64,000 bases of DNA from UBA1794 sp031552405 (GCA_031552405.1 JAVBMN010000018.1:124001-188000), one strand, 5' to 3'. Positions 43,101 through 51,325 are shown, counted from the stretch's first letter. Numbers and translations: made by a program. The notes: generated by a model not told the origin, from the letters alone.

Positions 43101-43324
43101 ACCCAGTTGAACTTCCACGTTCCGCTAAGCGAACGGAAATAGGGTGATGCGGAATACTCGTCCGTTAGTGCCAGTTTCTCAGAAGGATAGGGTAGGGAGG
43201 TGGCTCTGGCCGGTTCCTTGTTAACAGCGAAGATCTCCGGATTTCGCCATTCGGGCTTATCCGTCTGAGCCGAAACGGTCAGGCCGAACAGCGCAACCGC
43301 CAGTAATGAAAAGCTTTTCTTCAT
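40121..43324 (-). CDS. Secreted GH2 beta-galactosidase (LacZ-like, five-domain)
   Basis: A 1067-residue glycoside hydrolase family 2 enzyme with a signal peptide (LLAVALFGLTVSAQ), so it acts in the periplasm or outside. Order of domains: sugar-binding (about 60-225), Ig-like (about 230-330), TIM barrel (about 335-640), Ig-like, and the large C-terminal beta-galactosidase domain (about 780-1066). The acid/base Glu is in VIMWSLGNESGNG (near 471) and the nucleophile in YIMCEYAHAMGNSMGN (near 536). An Ala/Gly/Pro-rich insertion of about 45 residues (40870-41010) breaks the start of the C-terminal domain. Bacteroides homologues act on beta-galactosides in host and plant glycans. Monocistronic. Confidence 0.94.
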   Translation of the reverse strand: MKKSFSLLAVALFGLTVSAQTDKPEWRNPEIFAVNKEPARATSLPYPSEKLALTDEYSASPYFRSLSGTWKFNWVAKASEAPDNFYREDFDAGKWVDMPVPGSWEFNGYGIPVYVASNFGFRGSSHLDVEFDDTPTGSYRQEFTVPADWNGRRTFIHFEGGTTAMYVWVNGQKVGYTENAKCPAEFDITPYIRPGKNLLACRVYKYGDGSYLEDQDHWRLGGINRDVYLYSTAQTRIYDYFSHADLDKNYRNGVFSAEVVLKNYDGSAKAQSLTVELLDKNGKKVWSQTKKAQIPAGNTAEVSVAGTVSSPLKWTAETPNLYTMLLTLKDDKGAVVETTSHRIGFRKVEIKDAQVFVNGKKVWFKGVNLHEFNCNTGEVVTLKEMMRNIQLMKELNINAVRTSHYPQKPLWYKLCDEYGIYLIDEANLESHGIRDLGPRSISNLPEWRQAHIDRIISVVERDKNHPSVIMWSLGNESGNGEAFTVNYEWAKKRDTSRPTVYEPAYRAANSDVSFPMYPSYESMVRDAAAEATRPYIMCEYAHAMGNSMGNMQEYWDVMRSSKHMQGGFIWEWYNHGYPAKDEQGRSYWAYGGDLGSYMKMNSDNFCMDGIISPDQNYVPHTYIVKQVYQNIWAESANPASGELTLVNDFVFTDVTPKNYSFKWVLLKNGEKAGEGTFDATIPAASKKNIKINLPAMNPGTGTEYFLNVFVYTKVGDQFIPASFECAKSEIAFPANNYFAAKPQGNATLDIEKNDARITVKVGDVTYTATTGAPAPPRPTTAGEQTVGAGAAEAAGGGNRGGGRGASFSMNYRDRGGVLRSMPSLNFWRAPNDNDFGSGDQTTMRLWEGAARNPIMTYKGYTEKDGTISFDYEAKLRGIEAKVDLTYTVNKDGSLTVSAHYQALSKDLPEIMRFGMIMTLPGSYSNFTWYGRGPHENYVDRNDDTFVGIWEGKVSEQAFPYYRPQETGNKTDVRWLTLKNDEGRGIMISGLQPLSVSATNNRPEDLDPGTTKKQQHASDVSPRWEVILCVDLFQRGVGGLHSWGARPLDKYRFRDTDYQYGYTIKVLD

Positions 43325-43381
43325 ACGATGAATGTTTTTTATTTGGTTTTAATAGGTAATGACAAGGAGGTCAATATTTTG

Positions 43382-43412
43382 CAAAGATAACCAAAGATAT
43401 TTATTCTCCAAG
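43382..43412 (-). promoter_or_regulatory. Predicted promoter of the beta-galactosidase gene
   Basis: On the minus strand CTTG (43409-43412), a 19-base spacer, and TATCTTTG (43382-43389). A second TATCTTTG lies 10 bp upstream at 43392-43399, so two overlapping initiation sites are possible. Confidence 0.55.
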
Positions 43413-43545
43413 CAGAATAAATAATAGAAAACAATAGTAAAGATAATAGGTTCTTTGCAACTGTTTTTGTTTTTTTGTAAAATATTCCATAGCGAATTCG
43501 ACCGGAAGTCCGTTTCCGCGTATCACGAGTAAACAGCTAAGAATC

Positions 43546-44106
43546 ATGATAGATCAAGAGGAGGTACAAATACTGATCCAACGGAGTCAATGCCAGGACA
43601 CGGTTGCTTTTGCCCAACTGGTTTCCAGCTACCAGATGCTGGTGTATCGAGTGGCCTTCCGGATGCTGTGCGATGAGGAAGAAGCCAAGGACGTGGTGCA
43701 GGACACGTTTGTTAAGGTATGGCTCTCGCTTAAAAGCTACAACCCGTCGTTCCGGTTTTCTACCTGGGTCTATAAGATTACCTGCAACATCTGTTATGAC
43801 CGGCTGCGTGCGAAACAAAAAGCCGGATTCAACCGTGAACTCACTGATAGTGATTTGCACATCGCCTCCGAGGAAGATATTGAATCAGAGGTGGCCAATA
43901 AGGAACTGGGAGAACTCATCCTGCGCTTTACCAACGAACTGACACCCAAGCAAAAGCTGGTATTCGTATTGCGGGAGATCGAAGGAAGGGAAATCTCAGA
44001 GATCGAACTCATTACCGGACTGTCGCCAGAAAAGATCAAGAGCAATCTGTATCTGGCCCGCAAACACATCCGGGAGAAAATCAATAAAATAAATGCGAAC
44101 TTATGA
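43546..44106 (+). CDS. ECF RNA polymerase sigma factor (first operon)
   Basis: A 186-residue extracytoplasmic-function sigma factor. Region 2 is clear (FAQLVSSYQMLVYRVAFRMLCDEEEAKDVVQDTFVKVW, then FSTWVYKITCNICYDRLRAK, the -10 recognition helices). Region 4 is KQKLVFVLREIEGREISEIELITGLSPEKIKSNLYLARKHIREKI, a helix-turn-helix. It is the first gene of a three-gene plus-strand operon and overlaps the next gene by four bases. The next gene has an anti-sigma-like look. What signal it answers is unknown. Confidence 0.93.
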   Translation: MIDQEEVQILIQRSQCQDTVAFAQLVSSYQMLVYRVAFRMLCDEEEAKDVVQDTFVKVWLSLKSYNPSFRFSTWVYKITCNICYDRLRAKQKAGFNRELTDSDLHIASEEDIESEVANKELGELILRFTNELTPKQKLVFVLREIEGREISEIELITGLSPEKIKSNLYLARKHIREKINKINANL

Positions 44107-44510
44107 AACAGGAAGATAAGCAATACGAGGAATGGCTGACCACCCTCCGAAACACCTCGCCCGTGCTTCAGCAGCCGGAGGAGCTGACCGATGCCATTAT
44201 GGGCAGGATTCATTCTTTGCCGAAAAAGAACAAATGGTACTTGTTGTGGGGAAGCTGGATCTCCGGAGTAGCAGCCATATTCTTACTCTTATTTCTTGCA
44301 TGGGAAACTGAATTTCCGCCCTTACCGGGAATGGCAAATCAGGACAAACCACCCATGGTGAGGCACCCGAATGAGCCGTCGGGATTACTTTCCCATACTG
44401 CAGACTATAATCTGACAAAGAAATCTCCGCAACTCTTCCGCCAACGACAGGAAGAGAATCTAAGAAGAATGGATGTGATAAAAAAGCAATTTGAATCAAC
44501 CCTTAAATAA
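44103..44510 (+). CDS. Single-pass membrane protein, probable anti-sigma factor
   Basis: A 135-residue protein overlapping the ECF sigma gene (ATGA). The N-terminal 55 residues are cytoplasmic and helical (EEWLTTLRNTSPVLQQPEELTDAIMGRI), one transmembrane helix follows (WISGVAAIFLLLFLAWETEF, residues about 58-78), and the C-terminal part is periplasmic and polar. This is the arrangement of Bacteroidetes anti-sigma partners, although no zinc-binding motif is present. Function is inferred from position and topology. Confidence 0.72.
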   Translation: MKQEDKQYEEWLTTLRNTSPVLQQPEELTDAIMGRIHSLPKKNKWYLLWGSWISGVAAIFLLLFLAWETEFPPLPGMANQDKPPMVRHPNEPSGLLSHTADYNLTKKSPQLFRQRQEENLRRMDVIKKQFESTLK

Positions 44511-44518
44511 AAAACAGT

Positions 44519-45574
44519 ATGAAAAGGAATATCATATTAGGAATCATAGGTATAGGTTGCCTGTTGAGCGCCTGTACTTCGACCAACTTTCAGGTAGAAA
44601 CGCATATAAATAAGGATGGAAGTGCCAGTCGGAAAGTCTATGCTTTGGCCGACTCAGTTTTCATGGCAGGGGATCTGTCACACAACCCCTTCCTGTTTCC
44701 CATAGATGCCTGGCAGGTAGAAAGGCAGGATTCGGGCTTCAAGTCCAACTTCTTCCGGCTTGACAAGCAGCCCAATGTACGGATCAGCCGCGATGTATCC
44801 TCCATAGATCAATATTCGACCGGCGTGGAGAGCGAGAATCCGTTTGTGGCTCCCCAGGAATCGTTGCTAAAGAGATTCAGATGGTTTTATACCTATTATG
44901 CCTACACCGGAGTTTTCCGTGGAATTACTGACAAAGGACCAATTCCCATTGGTACGTATCTGAACAAAGAGGAACAAGCCCTATGGTTTCAAGGCAACAT
45001 GACACCCGCCAGGGGAATGAATGGCATGGAGCTCAAAGATGCATTGGATGCCATCGGAGATCAATTCTGGGAATGGTACAGAAAAAGCACGTTCGAAATA
45101 AGCTACCAATCCCTATCGGAGGTAGCACAGGCCACACTGGATAAAACGCTGAACACCCGGATGGCTGCCGTCAAGGACTCAGTGTACACACGCTACAAAG
45201 AGAAGGAAGAATTCACCCCGAAAGAACTCTGCACATACCTTGACGAGTATCTCCACACGAAGCATTTCAGTGCACTCTTTCTGAAAGAAGGAGAGCATAT
45301 GGAAACACTGTTCAATGAAAAGTGTCGTGCGAAGGAATGGTTTGAATATGCAGTAAGGTATCAGATGATCATGCCCGGCCGGTTACTGTCCACTAATAGT
45401 GCCACCCTTGAGGGAGATACGTTGACCTGGAAGATAGATGCATTCCGGCTAATGGCAGGCAACTATACACTCACGGCAGAGTCTCGCGTGTGTAACACTT
45501 GGGCTTTCATCGCCACCTTTTTACTACCGTTCGTAGCTATCGGCTGTTTCCTTATCCGCAAGTATAAGCGATGA
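44519..45574 (+). CDS. Lipoprotein with C-terminal transmembrane helix, function unknown
   Basis: A 351-residue protein, last in the first ECF operon. The signal segment ends CLLSAC (lipidated Cys near 19), and the extracytoplasmic part begins TSTNFQVETHINKDGSASRKVYA, a beta-rich 'DGS' domain. The body is mixed alpha/beta. Near the C-terminus AFIATFLLPFVAIGCFLIRKYKR is a membrane helix with a basic end. This dual anchoring (lipid plus helix) is unusual. It may be the sensor or target of the sigma system; there is no homology I recognise. Confidence 0.65.
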   Translation: MKRNIILGIIGIGCLLSACTSTNFQVETHINKDGSASRKVYALADSVFMAGDLSHNPFLFPIDAWQVERQDSGFKSNFFRLDKQPNVRISRDVSSIDQYSTGVESENPFVAPQESLLKRFRWFYTYYAYTGVFRGITDKGPIPIGTYLNKEEQALWFQGNMTPARGMNGMELKDALDAIGDQFWEWYRKSTFEISYQSLSEVAQATLDKTLNTRMAAVKDSVYTRYKEKEEFTPKELCTYLDEYLHTKHFSALFLKEGEHMETLFNEKCRAKEWFEYAVRYQMIMPGRLLSTNSATLEGDTLTWKIDAFRLMAGNYTLTAESRVCNTWAFIATFLLPFVAIGCFLIRKYKR

Positions 45575-45687
45575 GATTTAGCGTGATGCATTAAAGAAAA
45601 TGTATTCAGCAGGCGGAAGCGTATCGTATGTCTTATGGGAGATAAAGAGAGAGAAAGGAGGATAGAAGAAGTTGCTTTAATATAAAG

Positions 45688-45723
45688 GCTCCTCAAAAGT
45701 TAGGCACAGAACTTTTGAGGAGC
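45688..45723. terminator. Bidirectional terminator between the two ECF operons
   Basis: A perfect 14-bp stem: GCTCCTCAAAAGTT (45688-45701) pairs with 45710-45723 around an 8-base loop. It lies in the 168-bp gap between convergent operons; ACTTTATATT follows on the plus side and CTTTATATTAAAG on the minus side. Confidence 0.68.
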
Positions 45724-45742
45724 ACTTTATATTGATACACTC

Positions 45743-46069
45743 TCACTCCATATCCATCCGGGTAAGAGCAAAAGCCATTGTTCCCGCTATAATGACCCAA
45801 CTAAAACAGCTTGCTATGGAGAAAGATAAAGGCCATTGTAATTTCGAGATGGAAATCATCATCTCATTGATTTGAGCCGAAAGGAGTGTGAAATCCACTA
45901 TAAGTACCGTAAGTATTACCCCTATAACTGTACATAAAGTGATTATCAACAGAGGTAATACAGAGTTCCGTTTGGGCAACAGGTTCATCAATTCTTTGGA
46001 AAAACCATTATCTGGAATTTCTGATTTATTGGCCTTGAAAAGCCGGATAAGTTCTTTATCGTCACACAT
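45743..46069 (-). CDS. DUF5056-like small membrane protein, probable anti-sigma partner
   Basis: A 108-residue protein with a cytoplasmic N-terminus (MCDDKELIRLFKANKSEIPDNGFSKELMNLLP), reminiscent of the Bacteroides DUF5056 family, and two membrane helices (VLPLLIITLCTVIGVILTVLIV; WPLSFSIASCFSWVIIAGTMAFAL). It lies 25 bp after the second ECF sigma factor and is last in that operon. The cytoplasmic NGFS...LMNLLP segment recurs in anti-sigma-like proteins of the order; the function is inferred. Confidence 0.7.
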   Translation of the reverse strand: MCDDKELIRLFKANKSEIPDNGFSKELMNLLPKRNSVLPLLIITLCTVIGVILTVLIVDFTLLSAQINEMMISISKLQWPLSFSIASCFSWVIIAGTMAFALTRMDME

Positions 46070-46094
46070 AATTCATCTTGTTATAATACAATCA

Positions 46095-46628
46095 TTACCT
46101 ATCATATCCCGAACGTTTAAAATAGTCCGATAATTTTTGTCTGCCCCGTGATAAGTGCGACTTGACAGTACCTGCAGGACAATCCAATATCTTTGAAACA
46201 GTGGTTATTGTCTGATCTTCCATATAGAAAAGCAACATAACCGCCCGCTCCTCTTCGTTGAGAGTTTTCAGTGCACGTGCAAAATCAATATTAAAATCCT
46301 TGTCGGTTATTCTGTCTGCCATACTGTTGCTTATTTCATTCACATCCACGGTGACAGGCTTTTTCGCCCTGCAATAATCGCAAAAGGTATTGTATGCAAT
46401 TCGGTAGAGCCATGTAGAGAACTTGGCCATTGCACGAAACGAAGCGATACTGAGCCAAGCTTTTATGAATGTTTCTTGTGCCAGGTCCTTACTCAACTCT
46501 TCATCGCCGCTTGTCAGGTTGAGAAAGAAACGCTGTACAGATGACTGGTACATGACTGTCAACTGCCCGAATGCCTTCTGATCTCCCCACAATGCTGCAC
46601 GTGATACCAGCAGGGACTCATTCTTCAT
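46095..46628 (-). CDS. ECF RNA polymerase sigma factor (second operon)
   Basis: A 177-residue ECF sigma factor. Region 2 reads FGQLTVMYQSSVQRFFLNLTSGDEELSKDLAQETFIKAW, with FSTWLYRIAYNTFCDYCRAK. Region 4 is EERAVMLLFYMEDQTITTVSKILDCPAGTVKSHLSRGRQKL. It overlaps the DUF6249 gene by 11 bases, so the two are co-translated. The two ECF factors in this stretch are only distantly similar and have different partners. Confidence 0.92.
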   Translation of the reverse strand: MKNESLLVSRAALWGDQKAFGQLTVMYQSSVQRFFLNLTSGDEELSKDLAQETFIKAWLSIASFRAMAKFSTWLYRIAYNTFCDYCRAKKPVTVDVNEISNSMADRITDKDFNIDFARALKTLNEEERAVMLLFYMEDQTITTVSKILDCPAGTVKSHLSRGRQKLSDYFKRSGYDR

Positions 46629-46995
46629 CTTCGATGCCTTGGCTCTTCAATACATAATGAACGACCAAAAAACCGATCCCCATAAAAATGGGAATTAAGC
46701 CGTTGGCAGCAGCACGAAACGATTCCTCCTTTGTATTGAAATACATAAAAAGAGAGATGCCTATCCCGATGAAAATTAAAAGGATACCCACCTTCAATGA
46801 TTCGCCTTTCTTCTTTGGTATTTCAAGTAATCCTTCCTCCAGTTTTTCTCCGTTCTCAAGTGCCTTCGCATATAAATCGGCGCGCATCTGAATAAGCTTT
46901 CGTTTTTCATGACTCTTCATCCAAATGATAAAGCCAACAAATACAAAAACAATAAGTACTACTCCGAGCACTAAAACTTCCACATTGCTACTCAT
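46618..46995 (-). CDS. DUF6249-like membrane protein
   Basis: A 125-residue protein with three predicted membrane helices (VLVLGVVLIVFVFVGFIIWM; VGILLIFIGIGISLFMYF; GLIPIFMGIGFLVVHYVL). A charged cytoplasmic helix (SHEKRKLIQMRADLYAKALENGEK) follows the first helix. This architecture is seen upstream of ECF sigma factors in Bacteroides. It is first in the second ECF operon. Its role, presumably in signal transduction or stress sensing, is not known. Confidence 0.72.
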   Translation of the reverse strand: MSSNVEVLVLGVVLIVFVFVGFIIWMKSHEKRKLIQMRADLYAKALENGEKLEEGLLEIPKKKGESLKVGILLIFIGIGISLFMYFNTKEESFRAAANGLIPIFMGIGFLVVHYVLKSQGIEDEE

Positions 46996-47108
46996 AATTT
47001 CTTCTTTTATTGTTAATACTACTCATTAGACGGAAAGGCGGATACATTTGGTTGCAAAGGTTTCCCGTTTTTTTTCAATTATAAAAGGAATGTGTCAAAA
47101 TCCTATAT

Positions 47109-47147
47109 AAAGAAGCCGCCTCAAAATAGATTTGAGGCGGCTTCTTT
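47109..47147. terminator. Strong intrinsic terminator downstream of purL
   Basis: A perfect 17-bp stem (47109-47125 with 47131-47147) around a 5-base loop, 22 bp beyond the purL stop. AGCCGCCTCAAA forms the GC-rich core. TTTTTAT follows on the plus strand and TTTATATAGG on the minus strand. Confidence 0.72.
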
Positions 47148-47169
47148 TTATAGGATATATCCTTCCGGA

Positions 47170-50100
47170 TTATGCCTTTTCAATCCACTTGCGGGCATTC
47201 ACGAAGGCTTCGATCCAGGGCGTTACCTGATCCTTGTGGCGGCGACCGGCGGGATAGTGGGCGCACTGCCAGGGGAAGAAGGCACGTTCCAGGTGAGGCA
47301 TCATGGCGATGTGGCGGCCGTCGGCACTGCACAGGGCGGCGGTGCTGAAATCGGAACCGTTGGGGTTGGCGGGGTATGCGTCGTAGCTGTATTTACCCAC
47401 GATGTTGTACTGGTCCTCTGCGTAAGGCATGGAGAACTTACCTTCGCCGTGTGCTACCCATACGCCCAGTTTGTAGCCGCTCAGGCTGCCCAGCATCACG
47501 CTGCGGTTGGTGGGGATGGTCAGCCCTACGAAGCCCGATTCGAATTTGTGCGAGGTATTGTGCAGCATCTTCGGTTTCTCGGCATGGTCAGGGTTGATGA
47601 GTCCCAGCTCGATTACGAGCTGGCAGCCGTTGCAGATACCCAGTGACAGGGTGTCTTTGCGGGCGTAGAACTTATCCAGTGCTTCCTTGGCCTTGGGGTT
47701 GAAGAGGAAGGCGCCTGCCCATCCTTTGGCAGAGCCCAATACGTCGCTGTTGGAGAATCCTCCGCAGAATACGATCATGTTTACCTCTTCCAGTGTTTCG
47801 CGGCCGGTGATGAGGTCGGTCATGGTCACATCCTTCACATCGAAGCCTGCCAGGTACAGGGCGTACGCCATTTCGCGCTCGCCGTTGGTGCCTTTCTCAC
47901 GGATGATGGCGGCCTTTACACCGCTCGGGGTGCGGCGGTCGGGGCTGATTCCGTACTGTGCCAGCTTGCCGGTAAATGCGGGGCCGAAGACCTGCTCCAG
48001 CGGTTGCATCTTGTAGTTGTTGAAACGCTCTTTGGCGCAGCCGTTCATGGACTGCTTGCGATCCAGCAGGTACGACGACTGGTACCATACATCGCGCATA
48101 TAATCGATGCCGAACTGGTACGTAGCCTCGCCCTTGTGTATCAGGATGTGGCGTTCGTCGGTGGGGTGTCCTATCATGACACAGCCTACTCCGGCATCTT
48201 CCATGATCTTTTCTACTTCTGCCTTATTACGGGTTTGGATAATGATACCGGGGTTCTCAGCAAAAAGCACCTTTACCAGGTCGTCTTCCTTGATCTTGTT
48301 CAGGCTGATGTCTAATCCGCCTTCTGTATTGGCAAAGCACATTTCCAGCAGGGCCACGATGAGGCCTCCGGCGGAGATGTCGTGTCCGGCCATTACGTAG
48401 CCTTTGTGGATGAGCTCCTGTACGGCGAGGAAGGCATCGCGGAAGTATTCCGGGTTCTTCACCGTGGGCACGTCGCTTCCTACCTTGTTCTGCGCCTGTG
48501 CAAAGGCCGATCCGCCGAGGCGGAGGCTGTCAAAGCTGAAGTCGATGTGGTAGATATAGCTCTTCTCATCGTTTACCAGGAGGGGAGTTACGATTTTCTT
48601 CACGTCACTCACCTCTCCGGCGGCACTTACGATGACCGTACCGGGGGCAATGACTTTGGAGTTATCCGGGTATTTCTGGGTCATGGACAGGGAGTCCTTA
48701 CCCGTGGGTACGTTGATTTGCAGGGCGCAGCAGAAATCGCTCAGTGCCTTTACTGCGGAGTACAAGCGGGCGTCTTCGCCTTCCTGCGAGCGGCAGGGCC
48801 ACATCCAGTTGGCAGAGAGGCTGATGGTGTCCATCCCCTCAGTCAGCGGTGCCCATACCAGGTTGGTCAGTGCTTCGGCTACGGAGAGCACGCTTCCGGC
48901 GGCGGGATCCGCCAGTCCGGCCTGCGGGGCATGACCGATGGAGGTGGCGATACCACTCTGACCACGGAAGTCGAGGGCTACCGCTCCGCAGTCGCTCAGC
49001 GGCAGTTGCAGCTCGCCGATGCACTGCTGGCGTGCCACGCGTCCCGTTACGGAACGGTCCACCTTGTTGGTGAGCCAGTCTTTACAGGCCACGGCTTCGA
49101 GCTGCAGTACGCGGGTCAGGTATTCATGTATTTCGGAAGTCTGGTACGTGGCGTTTTCATAAGGGCGTTCTACGGTTTTATCTACCATGTATGTCTTAGG
49201 CGAGGAACCGAACATCTGGCTCACAGCCAGGTCGAAGGGGCGTACGCCGTCGGCCTGCTCAAAGGAGAAACGGGCATCGCCGGTGGTTTGTCCCACTACG
49301 TACATCGGGGCGCGTTCGCGCTCGGCGATCTGGCGTACGTGGTCGATGGCTTCCTCGCGGATGAGGAGTCCCATGCGTTCCTGGGATTCGTTGGCGATGA
49401 TTTCCTTGGCGGAGAGGGTCTTGTCGCCGATGGGCAGGTTCTTCATTTCGATCACACCACCGCATTCCTCTACCAGCTCCGAGAGGCAGTTTACATGGCC
49501 TGCCGAGCCGTGGTCGTGGATGGATACGATGGGGTTCTCGTCTTCCTCGCAGAGGGCGCGCACCACGTTGTAGGCACGTTTCTGCATCTCGGCGTTGGCA
49601 CGCTGCACGGCATTCAGCTCGATGCCGCTATTGTAACGGCCTGTATCTACGGAGGATACGCTACCGCCACCCAGGCCGATGCGGTAGTTGTCGCCACCCA
49701 TCACTACAATCTTGTTGCCCGTTTCGGGAGTGCCTTTCAGGCAGTCGCGGCGGGTGCCTGTACCTACGCCTCCGGCCAGCATGATTACCTTGTCGTAACC
49801 GTACATCTCCGCGCCTTCGCGGTGCTCAAAGGTGAGTACCGATCCGCAGATGAGGGGCTGGCCAAACTTGTTACCGAAGTCGCTGGCGCCGTTCGAGGCT
49901 TTTACCAGGATCTGCTCCGGAGTCTGGTACAACCATTTGCGTACGGGGAGCAGCTCTTCCCACTCGCGGCCTTCTTCGCTGCGGGGGTAGGAGGTCATGT
50001 ACACGGCAGTTCCGGCAATGGGCATAGAGCCTGTACCGCCGCCCATACGGTCGCGGATCTCGCCTCCGGTACCTGTGCTGGCGCCGTTAAAGGGTTCTAC

Positions 50101-50862
50101 AGTAGTGGGGAAGTTATGGGTTTCCGCTTTCAGGGAGATGACGCTCTCCACTTCTTTGATGCGGAAGAAATCGGGCTTGGCATGGTCGGCCGGGGCAAAC
50201 ATCTCCACCACGGGGCCTTGTGAGAAGGCTACGTTGTCCTTGTAGGCGGAAATGATCTTTCCGGGGTTCTCGGCAGTGGTCTTTTTGATCATTTGGAACA
50301 GGCTGCTTTCCTTCTCCTCACCGTCGATGACGAAGGTGCCTCCGAATATCTTGTGGCGGCAGTGCTCCGAGTTGATCTGTGCAAAGCCGAATACTTCGCT
50401 GTCGGTCAGCGGGCGTCCCAGCTCGGCGGATATCTTCTTCAGGTAGTCCATTTCCTCTTGTGAGAGGGCCAGTCCTTCCTGCTCGTTGTATTCCTCCAGA
50501 TTGGTGATGTGGCGGATGTCCTCGGCAGTCCTGCTGGTGGTGAACAGCCCCTGGTCTACTCCTTGGTACATGCGTTGCAGCATGGTGTCGTACTCGCTGT
50601 TCTCGTCGGCTACGGGAAAGTATTCTTCGATGCGCAGGATCTCCGTCAGTCCCATGTTCTGGGTGATTTCCACGGCATTGGTACTCCACGGGGTAATCAT
50701 TTCCTTGCGGGGGCCTACAAAGAAGCCTTTCAGGTTTTCTTCACTTTCCACGCGTGCTTCGCCCAGAAGCCAGCAGAGTTTCTCAATCTCGTCCGTAGCA
50801 GGCGTGTGGTTAATCTCCACGGCCACTACGCTCTGAGCAGGGGTTCTGAAAAATAGAATCAT
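47170..50862 (-). CDS. purL: Phosphoribosylformylglycinamidine synthase (large, single-chain)
   Basis: Converts FGAR and glutamine to FGAM in purine synthesis. The 1230-residue protein is the large single-chain form that includes the glutaminase domain. The N-terminal PurS-like domain begins MILFFRTPAQSVVAVE. The FGAM synthase domains carry ETHNFPTTVEPFNGASTGTGG and GQPLICGSVLTFEHR. The C-terminal glutamine amidotransferase has the nucleophile in SLGICNGCQL (near residue 1130) and the His/Glu pair near the end (MPHLERAFFPWQ). The frame is open 20 codons further upstream, but ATG 50862 matches the family start and sits below an excellent promoter. No other pur gene is nearby. Confidence 0.96.
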   Translation of the reverse strand: MILFFRTPAQSVVAVEINHTPATDEIEKLCWLLGEARVESEENLKGFFVGPRKEMITPWSTNAVEITQNMGLTEILRIEEYFPVADENSEYDTMLQRMYQGVDQGLFTTSRTAEDIRHITNLEEYNEQEGLALSQEEMDYLKKISAELGRPLTDSEVFGFAQINSEHCRHKIFGGTFVIDGEEKESSLFQMIKKTTAENPGKIISAYKDNVAFSQGPVVEMFAPADHAKPDFFRIKEVESVISLKAETHNFPTTVEPFNGASTGTGGEIRDRMGGGTGSMPIAGTAVYMTSYPRSEEGREWEELLPVRKWLYQTPEQILVKASNGASDFGNKFGQPLICGSVLTFEHREGAEMYGYDKVIMLAGGVGTGTRRDCLKGTPETGNKIVVMGGDNYRIGLGGGSVSSVDTGRYNSGIELNAVQRANAEMQKRAYNVVRALCEEDENPIVSIHDHGSAGHVNCLSELVEECGGVIEMKNLPIGDKTLSAKEIIANESQERMGLLIREEAIDHVRQIAERERAPMYVVGQTTGDARFSFEQADGVRPFDLAVSQMFGSSPKTYMVDKTVERPYENATYQTSEIHEYLTRVLQLEAVACKDWLTNKVDRSVTGRVARQQCIGELQLPLSDCGAVALDFRGQSGIATSIGHAPQAGLADPAAGSVLSVAEALTNLVWAPLTEGMDTISLSANWMWPCRSQEGEDARLYSAVKALSDFCCALQINVPTGKDSLSMTQKYPDNSKVIAPGTVIVSAAGEVSDVKKIVTPLLVNDEKSYIYHIDFSFDSLRLGGSAFAQAQNKVGSDVPTVKNPEYFRDAFLAVQELIHKGYVMAGHDISAGGLIVALLEMCFANTEGGLDISLNKIKEDDLVKVLFAENPGIIIQTRNKAEVEKIMEDAGVGCVMIGHPTDERHILIHKGEATYQFGIDYMRDVWYQSSYLLDRKQSMNGCAKERFNNYKMQPLEQVFGPAFTGKLAQYGISPDRRTPSGVKAAIIREKGTNGEREMAYALYLAGFDVKDVTMTDLITGRETLEEVNMIVFCGGFSNSDVLGSAKGWAGAFLFNPKAKEALDKFYARKDTLSLGICNGCQLVIELGLINPDHAEKPKMLHNTSHKFESGFVGLTIPTNRSVMLGSLSGYKLGVWVAHGEGKFSMPYAEDQYNIVGKYSYDAYPANPNGSDFSTAALCSADGRHIAMMPHLERAFFPWQCAHYPAGRRHKDQVTPWIEAFVNARKWIEKA

Positions 50863-50921
50863 TCTTGTATCAATTTGTATATTGATGAGTTCTTTTTTTG
50901 TTCTCTGTTGAAACAGAGGCA

Positions 50922-50952
50922 CAAAGATACTGCATTTTACAATGCTTACAAA
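50922..50952 (-). promoter_or_regulatory. Predicted purL promoter
   Basis: The best promoter match in the window: on the minus strand TTTG (50949-50952), a 19-base spacer, and TATCTTTG (50922-50929), both elements perfect. Transcription would start about 50 bp upstream of the purL ATG. A short hairpin (CTCTGT, four-base loop, ACAGAG) lies in the leader. Confidence 0.7.
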
Positions 50953-51078
50953 GAAGAGAAAGAGGAAAATGCAGAGCTGAAGTTCTCAATCGTTCATATC
51001 CGCAGGATCAATAACCTAATCAGGTGCGCACGACTTCAAAAGCTGGTGGGCATCAGTCCTTTGATTGGTGGGCATCAG

Positions 51079-51124
51079 TTGTGAAACTGCAGCGCTGCAG
51101 TTTCACAATCTCAGGCCTGAGATT
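51079..51124. repeat. Perfect 30-bp palindrome plus adjacent 18-bp palindrome (family B)
   Basis: 51079-51108 is its own reverse complement over 30 bases (centre CTGCAGCGCTGCAG). It overlaps an 18-base perfect palindrome at 51107-51124 (centre TCAGGCCTGA). The GCGCTGCAGTT and CAGGCCTGAGATTT stretches also occur at 39.85-39.90 kb. This is in the 1-kb gap (50863-51875) between purL and the esterase, where no gene was found. Confidence 0.8.
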
Positions 51125-51236
51125 TTAAAACGCAAGCCTGAAATTCTCTAACCGCAGCCTTGTTATTTTATAAGGTGTGAAATGAACCGAGAAGACCCTG
51201 GGGTACCTTTCTCTCATAGGTTATCCTCTATTACCT

Positions 51237-51312
51237 TTCACGTCCTTCACACCTTCTGAAACCCTGATGGATAGAGGGATTACGGGTGAAGGGTGGGTGT
51301 GAACCTTGTGAA
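51237..51312. repeat. Imperfect inverted repeat rich in CCTTCAC units
   Basis: The left part (51237-51265, with CCTTCACACC and GAAACCCT) is partly complementary to the right part (51275-51312, with GGTGAAGGGTGGGTGTGAA). It shares the GAAACCCT word with family A. Pairing is imperfect, so a diverged dispersed element is likelier than a terminator. Confidence 0.45.
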
Positions 51313-51325
51313 GGGTATCCTTCAC

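Noticed and set aside
40805..43147. A 780-codon open frame on the plus strand opposite the beta-galactosidase
   Set aside because: It is a composition shadow (third-codon bias) of the GH2 gene, with no recognisable domain. Similar long shadows exist opposite purL (48382-50223) and topA (1227-2105).
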